The notes under the pieces: model-generated
What the model was told of the DNA's origin: nothing
What the model saw: the letters and a program-made list of their open reading frames with translations, nothing else
Databases searched by the model: none
From: Coriaria nepalensis
Taxonomy: Eukaryota; Streptophyta; Magnoliopsida; Cucurbitales; Coriariaceae
Length of the DNA stretch: 64,000 nucleotides
Reading direction: 5' to 3'
NCBI GenBank assembly: GCA_027186245.1
Contig: CP114482.1
Span: 28,043,209 to 28,107,208, forward strand
In this document: positions 1 through 10,818 of the stretch, in pieces
Layout of the letters: every line of letters begins with the position of its first letter
Numbering within the stretch: the stretch's first letter is position 1
Program-made: the position numbers and the translations under genes

Positions 1-2277
1 ACTAATTCGAACGAATTCTATTTTTTCCCTTTAAATGAGACTTTTGCGCATAACTTGCAATAGATATATTCAAGCAAACTATCCATTGTTTAGCCTTGAA
101 ATCACGACATTAAGTCTCTTCTTGTAATTTAATCATTTCAAAGCAATTCTAACGAAATCTATTTTCGTACTTGAACCACGACTGTCGTGCATAATTTCCG
201 TTACATCTTTTGATGGCAACTATGCGTTTGTATAGCCTTAAAATCATGTCATTGAGTCACTTTTAGTCAATAAATCATATGAAATCAATTCAAACGATTT
301 CTATTTTCGCATTTCAAACACGACTTTTGTGCAAAACATGCAATTGATCTATTGAAGGCAATTATGCGTTTGTTTAGCCTTAAAATCATGTCATTGAGTC
401 ATCTCTAGTCATTAAATCAATTAAAAGTAATTCGGAAGAATTCTATTTTTTGGCACTTCAAACACGACTTTCGTTCAGAACTTCAAATTCAACCATTGAG
501 GACACTTATGCATTCTTTTAGCCATAAAATCAAGTCATTCAGTCTCTTCTAGTCATCAAATCATTTGAAAGCAATTCGAACGAATTCTGTTTTTGCTCTT
601 TAAACGAGACTTTTGTGCATAACTTGCAATAGATATATTCAAGCAAACTATCCATTATTTAGCCTTGAAATCACGTCATTGAGTCTCTTCTAGAAATTAA
701 ATCATTTCAAAGCAATTCTAATGAAATCTGTTTTCATACTTAAACCACGACTTTCGTGCATAATTTGCATTAGATATTTTGATGGCAGCTATGCGTTTGT
801 ATAGCCTTAAAATCATGTCATTGAGTCACTTTTAGTCAATAAATCATTCGAAATCAATTCAAACGATTTCTATTTTCGCATTTCAAACACGACTGTTGTG
901 TAAGAAATGCAATTGACCTATTGAAGGCAATTATGCGTTTGTTTAGCCTTAAAATCATGTCATTGAGTCATCTCTAGTCATTAACTCAATTAAAAGTAAT
1001 TCGGAAGAATTCTATTTTTTGGCACTTGAAAGACGACTTTTGTTCAGAACTTCCAATTCAACCATTGAGGAGGACTATGCATTGTTTTAGCCTTAAAATC
1101 ATGTTATTGAGTCTCTTCTAGTCATCAAATCATTTGAAAGCAATTCGAACGAATTCTATTTTTGCTCTTTAAACGAGACTTTTGTGCATAACTTGCAATT
1201 GATATATTCTTGAAAACTATCCATTGTTTAGCCCTGAAATCACGTCACTGAGTCTCTTCTAGAAATTAAATCATTTCAAACCAATTCTAACGAAATCTAT
1301 TTTCGTACTTGAACCACGACTTTCGTGCATAATTTGCATTAGATATTTTGATGGCAACTATGCGTTTGTATAGCCTTAAAATCATGTCATTGAGTCACTT
1401 TTAGTCAATAAATCATTCGAAATCAATTCAAACGATTTCTATTTTCACATTTCGAACACGATTTTTGTGGAAAACATGCAATTGATCTATTGAAGGAAAT
1501 TATGCGTTTGTTTAGCCTTAAAATCATGTCATTGAGTCTTCTCTAGTCATTAAATCAATTAAAAGTAATTCGAAAGAATTCTATTTTTTGGCACTTCAAA
1601 CACGACTTTCCTTCAGAACTTCCAATTCAACCATTGAGGAGGACTATGAATTCTTTTAGCCTTAAAATCATGTCATTGAGTCTCTTCTAGTCGTCAAATC
1701 ATTTGAAAGCAATTCGAACGAATTCTATTTTTGCTCTTTAAACGAGACTTTTGTGCATAACTTGCAATAGATATATTCAAGCAAACAATCCATTGTTTAG
1801 CCTTGAAATCACGTCATTGAGTCTCTTCTAGAAATTAAATCATTTCAAAGCAATTCGAACGAAATCTATTTTCGTACTTAAACCACGACTTTCGTGCATA
1901 ATTTGTATTAGATATTTTGATGGCAACTATGCGTTTGTATAGCCTTAAAATCTTGTCATTGAGTCACTTTTAGTCAATAAATCATTCGAAATCAATTCAA
2001 ATGATTTCTATTTTCACATTTCGAACATGATTTTTGTGCAAAACATGCAATTGATCTATTTAAGGAAATTATGCGTTTGTTTAGCCTTAAAATCATGTCA
2101 TTGAGTCTTCTCTAGTCATTAAATCAATTAAAAGTAATTCGGAAGAATTCTATTTTTTGGCACTTCAAACACGACTTTCGTTCAGAACTTCCAATTCAAC
2201 CATTGAGGAGAACCATGCATTCTTTGAGCCTTAAAATCATGTCATTGAGTCTCTTCTAGTCATCAAATCATTTGAAA

Positions 2278-3281
2278 GCAATTCGAACGAATTCTATTTT
2301 TGCTCTGTAAACGAGACTTTTGTGCATAACTTCCAATTGATATATTCATGAAAACTATCTATTGTTTAGCCTTGAAATCACGTCATTGAGTCTCTTCTAG
2401 AAATTAAATCATTTCAAAGCAATTCTAATGAAATCTATTTTCGTACTTAAACCACGACTTTCGTGCATAATTTGCATTAGATATTTTGATGGCAGCTATG
2501 CGTTTGTATAGCCTCAAAATCATGTCATTGAGTCACTTTTAGTCAATAAATCATTTGAAATCAATTCAAACGATTTCTATTTTCGCATTTCAAACACGAC
2601 TGTTGTGCAAAACATGCAATTGATCTATTGAAGGCAATAATGCGTTTGTTTAGCCTTAAAATCATGTCATTCAGTCATCTCTAGTCATTAAATCAATTCA
2701 ACCATTGAGGTGGACTATGCATTCTTTTAGCCTTAAAATCATGTCATTGAGTCTCTTCTAGTCATCAAATCATTTGAAAGAAATTCGAACGAATTCTATT
2801 TTTGCTCTGTAAACGAGACTTTTGTACATAACTTGCAATTGATATATTCATGAAAACAATCCATTGTTTAGCCTTGAAATCACGTCATTGAGTCTCGTCT
2901 ACAAATTAAATCATTTCAAAGCAATTCGAACGAAATCTATTTTCGTACTTGAACCACGACTGTCGTGCATAATTTCCGTTACATCTTTTCACGGCAACTA
3001 TGCATTTGTATAGCCTTAAAATCATGTCATTGAGTCACTTTTAGTCAATAAATCATTTGAAATCAATTCAAACGATTTCTATTTTCGCATTTCAAACACG
3101 ACTGTTGTGCAAAACATGCAATTGATCTATTGAAGGCAATAATGCGTTTGTTTAGCCTTAAAATCATGTCATTCAGTCATCTCTAGTCATTAAATCAATT
3201 CAACCATTGAGGTGGACTATGCATTCTTTTAGCCTTAAAATCATGTCATTGAGTCTCTTCTAGTCATCAAATCATTTGAAA
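2278..3281 (+). repeat. Two adjacent 502-bp HOR units with the same 67-bp deletion
   Basis: The units starting at 2278 and 2780 each have a shortened monomer D. Sequence passes from AATCAATT (ending at 2698 and 3200) straight to CAACCATTGAGG, leaving out the first 63 bases of D and the last 4 of C. In an intact unit the lost segment is flanked by CAATT on both sides, so the deletion fits slippage or recombination between short direct repeats. Both units also share rare variants: CATTCAGTCATC before the deletion and GAGGTGGAC after it. A single deletion followed by tandem duplication of the deleted unit is the simplest history. Confidence 0.93.
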
Positions 3282-3850
3282 GCAATTCGAACGAATTCTA
3301 TTTTTGGTCTTTAAACGAGACTTTTGTGCATAACTTGCAATAGATATATTCAAGCAAACTATCCCTTGTTTAGCCTTGAAATCACGTCATTGAGTCTCTT
3401 CTAGTAATTTAATCATTTCAAAGCAATTCGAACGAAATCTATTTTCGTACTTGAACCACGACTTTCGTGCCTAATTCGGATTAGATATTTTGATAGCAAC
3501 TATGCGTTTGTATAGCCTTAAAATCATGTCATTGAGTCACTTTTAGTCAATAAATCATTCGAAATCAATTCAAACGATTTCTATTTTCACATTTCGAACA
3601 CGACTTTTGTGCAAAACATGCAATTGATCTATTGAAGGAAATTATGCGTTTGTTTAGCCTTAAAATCATGTCATTGAGTCTTCTCTAGTCATTAAATCAA
3701 TTAAAAGTAATTCGAAAGAATTCTATTTTTTGGCACTTCAAACACGACTTTCGTTCAGAACTTCCAATTCAACCATTGAGCAGAACTATGCATTCTTTTA
3801 GCCTTAAAATCATGTCATTGAGTCTCTTCTAGTCATCAAATCATTTGAAA

Positions 3851-4705
3851 GCAATTCGAACGAATTCTATTTTTGCTCTTTAAACGAGACTTTTATGCAT
3901 AACTTGCATTAGATATATTCAAGCAAACTATCCATTGTTTAGCCTGGAAATCACGTCATTGAGTCTCTTCTAGAAATTAAATCATTTCAAAGCAATTCTA
4001 ACGAAATCTATTTTCGTACTTGAACCACGACTTTCGTGCTTCATTTGCATTAGATATTTTTATGGAAACTATGCGTCTGTATTGCCTTAAAAGCATGTCA
4101 TTGAGTCACTTTTAGTCAATAAATCATTCGAAATCAATTCAAACGATTTCTATTTTCGCATTTCAAACACGACTTTTGTGCAAAACATGCAATTGATCTA
4201 TTGAAGGCAATTATGCGTTTGTTTAGCCTTAAAATCATGTCACTGAGTCTTCTCTAGTCATTAAATTAATTAAAACTAATTCGAAAGAATTCTATTTTTT
4301 GGCACTTCAAACACGACTTTCGTTCAGAACTTCCAATTCAACCATTGAGGAGAACTATGCATTCTTTTAGCCTTAAAATCATGTCATTGAGTCTCTTCTA
4401 GTCAATAAATCATTTGAAATCAATTCAAACGATTTCTATTTTCGCATTTCAAACACGACTGTTGTGCAAAACATGCAATTGATCTATTGAAGGCAATTAT
4501 GCGTTTGTTTAGCCTTAAAATCAGGTCATTGAGTCATCTCTAGTCATTAAATCAATTAAAAGTAATTCGGAAGAATTCTATTTTTTGGCACTTCAAACAC
4601 GACTTTCGTTCATAACTTCCAATTCAACTATTGAGGACACTTATGCATTCTTTTAGCCTTAAAATCATGTAATTGAGTCTCTTCTAGTCATCAAATCATT
4701 TGAAA
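3851..4705 (+). repeat. Expanded 1.5-unit element with extra C-D dimer (855 bp)
   Basis: The order here is A (3851), B (3992), C (4135), D (4276), then C (4421) and D (4562) before the next A at 4706. The D at 4276-4420 ends with GTCAATAAATCATTTGAAAT, which is the end of a B monomer, so it is a D/B hybrid leading naturally into C. This is the product expected from unequal crossover between D and B monomers in register, giving 569+286 bp. Confidence 0.92.
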
Positions 4706-5274
4706 GCAATTCGAACGAATTCTATTTTTGCTCTTTAAACGAGACTTTTGTGCATAACTTGCAATAGATATATTCAAGCAAACTATCCATTGTTTAGCCT
4801 TAAAATCACGTCATTGAGTCTCTTCTAGAAATTAAATCATTTCAAAGCAATTCTAACGAAATCTATTTTCGTACTTAAACCACGACTTTCTTGCATAATT
4901 TCCGTTACATCTTTTGACGGCAACTACGCATTTGTATAGCCTTAAAATCATGTCATTGAGTCACTTTTAGTCAATAAATCATTCGAAATCAATTCAAATG
5001 ATTTCTATTTTCGCATTTCAAACACGACTTTTGTGCAAAACATGCAATTGATCTATTGAAGGCAATTATGCGTTTGTTTAGCCTCAAAGTCATGTCATTG
5101 AGTCTTCTCTAGTCATTAAATTAATTAAAACTAATTCGAAAGAATTCTATTTTTTGGCATTCCAAACACGACTTTCGTTCAGAACTTCCAATTCAACCAT
5201 TGAGGAGGACTATGCATTATTTTTGCCTTAAAATCATGTCATTGAGTCTCTTCTAGTCATCAAATCATTTGAAA

Positions 5275-5699
5275 GCAATTCGAACGAATTCTATTTTTGC
5301 TCTTTAAACGAGAGTTTTGTGCATAACTTGCAATAGATATATTCAAGCAAACAATCCATTGTTTAGCCTTGAAATCATGTCATTGAGTCTCTTCTAGAAA
5401 TTAAATCATTTCAAAGCAATTAAAACGAAATCTATTTTCGTACTTAAACCACGACTTTCGTGAATAATTTGCATGAGATATTTTTATGGAAACTATGCGT
5501 CTGTATTGCCTTAAAAGCATGTCATTGAGTCACTTTTAGTCAATAAATCATTCGAAATCAATTCAAACGATTTCAATTTTCGCATTTCAAACACGACTTT
5601 TGTGCAAAACATGCAATTGATCTATTAAAGGCAATTATGCATTTGTTTAGCCTTAAAATCATGTCATTGAGTCTCTTCTAGTCATCAAATCATTTGAAA
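5275..5699 (+). repeat. Three-monomer unit with C/D fusion (425 bp)
   Basis: A (5275), B (5416) and a hybrid at 5559-5699 are followed directly by the next A at 5700. The hybrid starts as C (CAATTCAAACGATTT) and ends as D (TCTCTTCTAGTCATCAAATC), so one monomer's worth (144 bp) is missing. The switch lies in the stretch TTTAGCCTTAAAATCATGTC that C and D share, consistent with in-register unequal crossover. Confidence 0.92.
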
Positions 5700-8600
5700 G
5701 CAATTCGAACGAATTCTATTTTTGCTCTGTAAACGAGACTTTTGTGCATAACTTGCAATTGATATATTCATGAAAACTATCCATTGGTTAGCCTTGAAAT
5801 CACGTGATTGAGTCTCTTCTAGAAATTAAATCATTACAAAGCAATTCGAACGAAATCTAATTTCGTACTTGAACCACGACTGTCGTGCATAATTTCCGTT
5901 ACATCTTTTGATGGCAACTATGCGTTTGTATAGCCTTAAAATCATGTCATTGAGTCACTTTTAGTCAATAAATCATTCGAAATCAATTCAAACGATTTCT
6001 ATTTTCGCATTGCAAACACGACTGTTGTGCAAAACATGCAATTGATCTATTGAAGGCAATTATGCGTTTGTTTAGCCTTAAAATCATGTGATTGAGTCAT
6101 CTCCAGTCATTAAATCAATTAAAACTAATTCGGAAGAATTCTATTTTTTGGCACTTCAAACACGACTTTCGTTCAGAACTTCAAATTCAACTATTGAGGA
6201 GAACTATGCATTCTTTTAGCCTTAAAATCATGTCATTGAGTCTCTTCTTGTCATCAAATCATTTGAAAGCAATTCAAACGAATTCTATTTTTGCTCTTTA
6301 AACGAGACTTTTGTGCATAACTTGCAATAGATATATTCAAGCAAACTATCCATTGTTTAGCCTTGAAATCACGTCATTGAGTCTCTTCTCGAAATTAAAT
6401 CATTTCAAAGCAATTCTAATGAAATCTATTTTCGTACTTGAACCACGACTGTCGTGCATAATTTCCGTTACATCTTTTGATGGCAACTATGCGTTTGTAT
6501 AGCCTTAAAATCATGTCATTGAGTCACTTTCAGTCAATAAATCATATGAAATCAATTCAAACGATTTCTATTTTCGCATTTCAAACACGACTTTTGTGCA
6601 AAACATGCAATTGATCTATTGAACGCAATTATGCGTTTGTTTAGCCTTAAAATCATGTCATTGAGTCTTCTCTAGTCATTAAATTAATTAAAACTAATTC
6701 GAAAGAATTCTATTTTTTTGCACTTCAAACACGACTTTCGTTCATAACTTCCAATTCAACCATTGAGGAGAACTATGCATTCTTTTAGCCTTAAAATCAT
6801 GTCATTGAGTCTCTTCTAGTCATCAAATCATTTGAAAGCAATTCGAACGAATTCTATTTTTTCTCTTTAAACGAGACTTTTGTGCATAAATTGCAATAGA
6901 TATATTCAAGCAAACTATCCATTGTTTAGCCTTGAAATCACGTCATTGAGTCTCTTCTACAAATTAAATCATTTCAAAGAAATTCGAACGAAATCTATTT
7001 TCGTACATGAACCACGACTTTCATGCATAATTTGCATTAGATATTTTTATGGAAACTATGCGTCTGTATTGCCTTAAAAGCATGTCATTGAGTCACTTTT
7101 AGTCAATAAATCATTCGAAATCAATTCAAACGATTTCTATTTTCGCATTTCAAACACGACTTTTGTGCAAAACATGCAATTGATCTATTGAAGGAAATTA
7201 TGCGTTTGTTTAGCCTTAAAAGCATGTCATTGAGTCTTCTCTAGTCATTAAATCAATTAAAACTAATTCGAAAGAATTCTATTTTTTGGCACTCAAACAC
7301 GACTTTCGTTCAGAACTTCCAATTCAACCATTGAGGAGAACTGTGCATTCTTTCAGCCTTAAAATCATGTCATTGAGTCTCTTCTAGTCATCAAATCATT
7401 TGAAAGCAATTCGAATGAATTCTATTTTTGCTCTTTAAACGAGACTTTTGTGCATAACTTGCAATAGATATATTCAAGCAAACTATCCATTGTTTAGCCT
7501 TGAAATCACGTCATTGAGTCTCTTCTAGAAATTAAATCATTTCAAAGCAATTCTAACGAAATCTATTTTCGTACTTGAACCACGACTTTCATGCATAATT
7601 TGCATTAGATATTTTTATGGAAACTATGCGTCTGTATTGCCTTAAAAGCATGTCATTGAGTCACTTTTAGTCAATAAATCATTCGAAATCAATTCAAACG
7701 ATTTCTATTTTCGCATTTCAAACACGACTTTTGTGCAAAACATGCAATTGATCTATTGAAGGCAATTATGCGTTTGTTTAGCCTTAAAAGCATGTCATTG
7801 AGTCTTCTCTAGTCATTAAATCAATTAAAACTAATTCGAAAGAATTCTATTTTTTGGCACTCAAACACGACTTTTGTTCAGAACTTCCAATTCAACCATT
7901 GAGGAGAACTGTGCATTCTTTCAGCCTTAAAATCATGTCATTGAGTCTCTTCTAGTCATCAAATCATTTGAAAGCAATTCGAATGAATTCTATTTTTGCT
8001 CTTTAAACGAGACTTTTGTGCATAACTTGCAATAGATATATTCAAGCAAACTATCCATTGTTTAGCCTTGAAATGACGTCATTGAGTCTCTTCTAGAAAT
8101 TAAATCATTTCAAAGCAATTCTAACGAAATCTATTTTCGTACTTGAACCACGACTTTCATGCATAATTTGCATTAGATATTTTTATGGAAACTATGCGTC
8201 TGTATTGCCTTAAAAGGATGTCATTGAGTCACTTTTAGTCAATAAATCATTCGAAATCAATTCAAACGATTTCTATTTTCACATTTCAAACACGACTTTT
8301 GTGCAAAACATGCAATTGATATATTGAAGGCAATTATGAGTTTGTTTAGCCTTAAAATCATGTCATTGAGTCTTCTCTAGTCATTAAATCAATTAAAAGT
8401 AATTTGAAAGAATTCTATTTTTTGGCACTTCAAACATGACTTTCGTTCAGAACTTTAAATTCAACCATTGAGGACAACTATGCATTCTTTTAGCCTTAAA
8501 ATCATGTCATTGAGTCTCTTCTAGTCATCAAATCATTTGAAAGCAATTCGAACGAATTATATTTTTGCTCTTTAAACGAGACTTTTGTGCATAACTTGCA

Positions 8601-10249
8601 ATAGATATATTGAAGCAAACTATCCATTGTTTAGCCTTGAAATCACGTCATTGAGTCTCGTCTAGAAATTAAATCATTTCAAAGCAATTCTAACGAAATC
8701 TATTTTCGTACTTGAACCACGACTTTCATGCATAATTTGCATTAGATATTTTTATGGAAACTATGCGTCTGTATTGCCTTAAAAGCATGTCATTGAGTCA
8801 CTTTTAGTCAATAAATCATTCGAAATCAATTCAAACGATTTCTATTTTCACATTTCAAACACGACTTTTGTGCAAAACATGCAATTGATATATTGAAGGC
8901 AATTATGAGTTTGTTTAGCCTTAAAATCATGTCATTGAGTCTTCTCTAGTCATTAAATCAATTAAAAGTAATTTGAAAGAATTCTATTTTTTGGCACTTC
9001 AAACATGACTTTCGTTCAGAACTTTAAATTCAACCATTGAGGACAACTATGCATTCTTTTAGCCTTAAAATCATGTCATTGAGTCTCTTCTAGTCATCAA
9101 ATCATTTGAAAGCAATTCGAACGAATTCTATTTTTGCTCTTTAAACGAGACTTTTGTGCATAACTTGCAATAGATATATTGAAGCAAACTATCCATTGTT
9201 TAGCCTTGAAATTACGTCATTGAGTCTCTTCTAGAAATTAAATCATTTCAAAGCAATTCGAACGAAATCTATTTTCGTACTTGAACCACGACTTTCTTGC
9301 ATAATTTGCATTAGATCTTTTGATGGCAACTATGCGTTTGTATAGCCTTAAAATCATGTCATTGAGTCACTTTTAGTCAATAAATCATTCGAAATCAATA
9401 CAAACGATTTCTATTTTCACATTTCAAACACGACTTTTGTGGAAAACATGCAATTGATCTATTGAAGGCAATTATGAGTTTGTTTAGCCTTAAAATCATG
9501 TCATTGAGTCCTCTCTAGTCATTAAATCAATTAAAAGTAATTTGAAAGAATTCTATATTTTGGCACTTCAAACATGACTTTTGTTCAGAACTTCAAATTC
9601 AACCATTGAGGAGAACTATGCGTTATTTTAGCATTAAAATCATGTCATTGAGTCTCTTCTAGTCATCAAATCATTTGAAAGCAATTCGAACGAATTCTAT
9701 TTTTGCTCTTTAAACGAGACTTTTGTGCATAACTTGCAATAGATATATTCAAGCAAACTATCCATTGTTTAGCCTTGAAATCACGTCATTGAGTCTCTTC
9801 TAGAAATTAAATCATTTCAAAGCAATTCTAACGAAATCTATTTTCGTACTTGAACCACGACTTTCGTACATAATTTGCATTAGATCTCTTGACGGCAACT
9901 ACGGGTTTGTATAGCCTTAAAATCATGTCATTGAGTCACTCTTAGTCAATAAATCATTCGTAATGAATTCAAACGATTTCTATTTTCGCATTTCAAACAC
10001 GACTTTTGTGCAAAACATGCAATTGATCTATTGAAGGCAATTATGCGTTTGTTTAGCCTTAAAATCATGTCATTGAGTCTTCTCTAGTCATTAAATTAAT
10101 TAAAAGTAATTCGAAAGAATTCTATTTTTTGGTACTTCAAACACGACTTTCGTTCAGAACTTTCAATTCAACCATTGAGGAGAACTGTGCATTCTTTTAG
10201 CCTTAAAATCATGTCATTGAGTCTCTTCTAGTCATCAAATCATTTGAAA

Positions 10250-10390
10250 GCAATTCGAACGAATTCTATTTTTGCTCTTTAAACGAGACTTTTGTGCATA
10301 ACTTGCAATAGATATATTCAAGCAAATTATCCATTGTTTAGCCTTGAAATCACGTCATTGAGTCTCTTCTAGAAATTAAATCATTTCAAA
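10250..10390 (+). repeat. Monomer A (141 bp), representative copy
   Basis: This is the first monomer of the 569-bp unit. It opens with the dyad AATTCGAACGAATT (10252-10265), which contains an EcoRI site, followed by TTTTTGCTCTTTAAACGAGA. It carries the TTTAGCCTTGAAATCACG variant of the core and ends in TAGAAATTAAATCATTTCAAA. Two subtypes alternate along the array: A1 with AATAGATATATTCAAGCAAAC and A2 with AATTGATATATTCATGAAAAC. A2 is frequent from 20.5 to 24.5 kb. A1 and A2 are useful labels for tracing block duplications. Confidence 0.93.
10252..10265. other. Short dyad AATTCG-AA-CGAATT in monomer A
   Basis: Six-base inverted arms separated by AA lie at positions 3-16 of A and overlap an EcoRI site. 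The element is present in most A copies of array I. D has the weaker AATTCGAAAGAATT. F keeps only TCGAACGAATT, and E has lost the region. The symmetric arms could form a small cruciform or be bound by a dimeric protein; either role is inference. Confidence 0.6.
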
Positions 10391-10533
10391 GCAATTCTAA
10401 CGAAATCTATTTTCGTACTTGAACCACGACTTTCGTGCATAATTTGCATTAGATATTTTGATGGCAACTATGCGTTTGTATGGCCTTAAAAGCATGTCAT
10501 TGAGTCACTTCTAGTCAATAAATCATTCGAAAT
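10391..10533 (+). repeat. Monomer B (143 bp), representative copy
   Basis: This is the second monomer of the 569-bp unit, beginning GCAATTCTAACGAAATCTAT. It contains the perfect short dyad CACGA-CTT-TCGTG (10425-10437). It is the most variable monomer of array I, with at least four subtypes. B1 reads TTTGCATTAGATATTTTGATGG. B2 reads TTTCCGTTACATCTTTTCATGG. B3 reads GATATTTTTATGGAAAC followed by GTCTGTATTGCC. B4 reads ATCTCTTGACGGCAACTACG. B2 occupies every unit from 20488 to 25609, while B1, B3 and B4 are mixed from 6.8 to 20 kb. The distribution is patchy rather than random, as expected for local homogenisation. Confidence 0.92.
10425..10437. other. Short dyad CACGA-CTT-TCGTG in monomer B
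   Basis: Five-base inverted arms around a three-base spacer lie at positions 35-47 of B. The B2 variant CACGACTGTCGTG keeps the symmetry. The equivalent sites in C (CACGACTTTTGTG), G (CACGACTTTCATG) and E (CATGACTTTCGTG) each have one arm mismatch. In all three the change fits a CpG to TpG or CpA transition. Confidence 0.55.
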
Positions 10534-10674
10534 CAATTCAAACGATTTCTATTTTCACATTTCGAACACGACTTTTGTGCAAAACATGCAATTGATCTAT
10601 TGAAGGAAATTATGCGTTTGTTTAGCCTTAAAATCATGTCATTGAGTCTTCTCTAGTCATTAAATCAATTAAAA
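10534..10674 (+). repeat. Monomer C (141 bp), representative copy
   Basis: This is the third monomer of the 569-bp unit, beginning CAATTCAAACGATTTCTATT and continuing into a segment with GCATTTCAAACACGAC (or ACATTTCGAACACGAC). It carries GATCTATTGAAGGCAATTATG and ends TCATTAAATCAATTAAAA. It lacks an EcoRI site. Subtypes include one with GATATATTGAAGG and TTATGAGTTTG (for example at 8.3, 8.9, 15.7 and 19.1 kb) and one with CTATTGATGGAAATTATG (for example at 11.2, 12.3, 12.9 and 14.0 kb). Its GCATTT...ACACGAC segment resembles monomer G of array II. Confidence 0.92.
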
Positions 10675-10818
10675 GTAATTCGAAAGAATTCTATTTTTTG
10701 GCACTTCAAACACGACTTTCGTTTAGAACTTCCAATTCAACCATTGAGGAGAACTATGCATTCTTTTAGCCTTAAAATCATGTCATTGAGTCTCTTCTAG
10801 TCATTAAATCATTTGAAA
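10675..10818 (+). repeat. Monomer D (144 bp), representative copy
   Basis: This is the fourth monomer of the 569-bp unit, beginning GTAATTCGAAAGAATTCTAT, with an EcoRI site and the run TATTTTTTGGCAC. It is distinguished by TTCAGAACTTCCAATTCAACC followed by GAGGAGAACTATGC or, in a second subtype, GAGGACACTTATGC. The second subtype is common from 21.0 to 27.2 kb. D is the monomer most often involved in rearrangement: it carries the 67-bp deletion at 2.7 and 3.2 kb, is lost in a fusion at 5.6 kb, and is the monomer cut at the array I/II junction. Confidence 0.92.

Larger units (their letters stand above)
1..9680 (+). repeat. Array I, left zone: mixed variants and most rearranged units
   Basis: The seventeen units starting from 2 to 9112 include all the structurally altered units of array I. 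B subtypes are mixed (B2 at 2, 2780, 4706, 5700 and 6269; B1 at 571-2278; B3 at 3851, 5275 and 6838-8543). The units at 6838 and 7406 are 568 bp and share a one-base loss (GGCACTCAAAC), GAACTGTGCATTCTTTCAGCC and a GAATGAATTC A start in the following unit, so they are neighbouring duplicates. The units at 7974 and 8543 share GATATATTGAAGGCAATTATG, AATTTGAAAGAATTC and AACTTTAAATTC. I see no gene. Confidence 0.85.

Noticed and set aside
6092..6301. Plus-strand open frames of 60-70 codons (for example 6092-6301, 6311-6502, 6880-7077, 14583-14783, 25082-25273, 25651-25842)
   Set aside because: They lie within ordinary satellite units, begin at arbitrary ATGs and exist only where a chance substitution removed a stop codon. 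Those at 25082 and 25651 are the same monomer phase one 569-bp unit apart. Sister units have stops in the same frame, and there is no sign of codon-level constraint.
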